From an uncultured Eubacteriales bacterium (GTDB taxonomy: Bacteria; Bacillota; Clostridia; Christensenellales; Aristaeellaceae): DNA of 6,540 nt. The notes beneath the pieces are model-generated. The model was not told the DNA's origin. It saw only the letters and a list, made by a program, of their open reading frames with translations, and did not search any database. Location: NCBI GenBank assembly GCA_902782795.1, contig CACZOT010000193.1, positions 1-6,540 on the forward strand, read 5' to 3'. Positions 5,831-6,540 of the stretch are shown piece by piece; positions within the stretch are counted from its first letter, which is position 1; every line of letters begins with the position of its first letter. A program made the translations under genes and the position numbers.

Positions 5831-6540
5831 CATTCGGCGCGCTTTTGCGACGGCTTCCAGGAGTGCCTCCCAATCGGCGCGCGGATCGGCCCAGGAGGCC
5901 AGGCCGTCGCCCAGGCGGGTGGGCTTGTTCGCCCCGTGGAAATCGCTCCCTCCGGTCCGCAAGGCTCCGCGCCGCCGCGCGAAGGCGGCGAGCTCGGCGG
6001 CGTCGGAGGGGGTATGGGCGCTGTGCCAGCATTCGACGCCGTCCACGCCCATCTCCAGCATGGCGGCGAGGGTCTGCGTGAGCATGCGCCGCTCGCAGCG
6101 GATCAGCACCGGGTGGGCGATCACGGCCACGCCGCCCGCCTCGTGGATGGCCTCGATGGCCTCGATGAGCGGCATGCGCCCGCGGGGCACGCAGCAGGGC
6201 CGCCCGTCGCCCAGGTAGCGGTCGAAGGCGTTCTTGACGCTGGAGGCGTAGCCCCTGCGCACGAGAGCCATGGCCAGGTGCGGCCTGCCAAGAGGCGCGC
6301 CGCCCGCGATCTCCCGGACGTCCTCTTCGGTCACGTCCAGCCCGGCCATGCGGCATTTTTCGACCATGGCGCGCATGCGCTCCTCCCGGTCGCCGCGCAC
6401 GAGGCGCAGCCGGGGAGCGACGCGCTCCGCGTCCAGGCCGTAGCCGAGCAGGTGCACTTCCCGGTCCCCGCCCGTGGAGATCTCCACGCCCGGCAGGAAG
6501 GCAAGCCCGACCTCGCGGCAGACGTCGGCGCACTCCCCCA
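5828..6540 (-). CDS. PHP-domain phosphoesterase, 5' end beyond the right edge
   Basis: The frame stays open to the right edge (first full codon ends at 6538), so about 236 C-terminal residues are visible and the true start is outside. The GTG at 6485-6487 is an internal valine: upstream in-frame codons read GLAFLPG and join GVEISTGGDREVHLLGY, a conserved PHP block. Other metal-site blocks visible are GRPHLA, VIAHPVL and GGSDFHGANK; the expected N-terminal HxH motif would lie outside the window. The pattern fits the YciV/RnaAM/TrpH-type group, metal-dependent cytosolic phosphatases; known members act on 3',5'-nucleoside bisphosphates or shorten small RNAs from the 5' end. The exact substrate here is not determined. 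The stop codon overlaps the promoter of the next gene, and no terminator with a U-run is seen between them, so some read-through into the vanW-like gene is possible. Confidence 0.93.
   Translation of the reverse strand, partial: GECADVCREVGLAFLPGVEISTGGDREVHLLGYGLDAERVAPRLRLVRGDREERMRAMVEKCRMAGLDVTEEDVREIAGGAPLGRPHLAMALVRRGYASSVKNAFDRYLGDGRPCCVPRGRMPLIEAIEAIHEAGGVAVIAHPVLIRCERRMLTQTLAAMLEMGVDGVECWHSAHTPSDAAELAAFARRRGALRTGGSDFHGANKPTRLGDGLASWADPRADWEALLEAVAKARRM

Noticed and set aside
5828..6487. PHP protein starting at the GTG at 6485-6487 as a complete 219-residue gene.
   Set aside because: The in-frame codons before it encode the conserved GLAFLPGVEIST block, and the N-terminal metal-binding motif is still missing, so the gene continues beyond the window.

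Overview
This GC-rich window reads as chromosomal DNA of a high-GC Gram-positive anaerobe, most likely a Clostridia-type Bacillota. The pointers are a lipoprotein carrying YcdB/YcdC-like units plus S-layer homology (SLH) repeats, a VanW/G5-type envelope protein, Bacillus/Clostridium-like tRNA sequences with encoded CCA ends, and strong AAGGAGG ribosome binding sites. The lineage is an inference; no rRNA or other phylogenetic marker is present.

Everything supported is on the minus strand, so transcription runs from high to low coordinates. In that order: the 3' part of a PHP-domain phosphoesterase (5828 to beyond the right edge); an extended -10 promoter overlapping its stop codon; a membrane-anchored VanW-family protein (4349-5773); a RidA-type enamine/imine deaminase (3926-4309); a perfect 18-bp terminator hairpin; a divergent PRPP synthetase (2845-3843); a perfect 16-bp terminator hairpin; a 721-residue YcdB/SLH lipoprotein (481-2646); a GC-rich hairpin just after its stop; a very strong promoter (346-374); and a tRNA cluster Pro(UGG), Glu(UUC), CAU (Ile2 or Met), Asp (cut by the left edge).

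Functionally this is a housekeeping and cell-envelope neighbourhood: two envelope proteins, RidA for clearing reactive enamines made by PLP enzymes, PRPP synthetase for nucleotide, His and Trp precursors, and a tRNA operon. The genes do not form one obvious pathway. vanW-like and ridA look co-transcribed. prs sits between two intrinsic terminators with no visible promoter of its own.

I see no mobile element, CRISPR array, defence system or new multi-gene system. The points worth a second look are the non-canonical active-site loops of the PRPP synthetase, the terminator placed directly before the prs ribosome binding site, the duplicated architecture of the SLH lipoprotein, and an acceptor-stem mismatch in the CAU tRNA.
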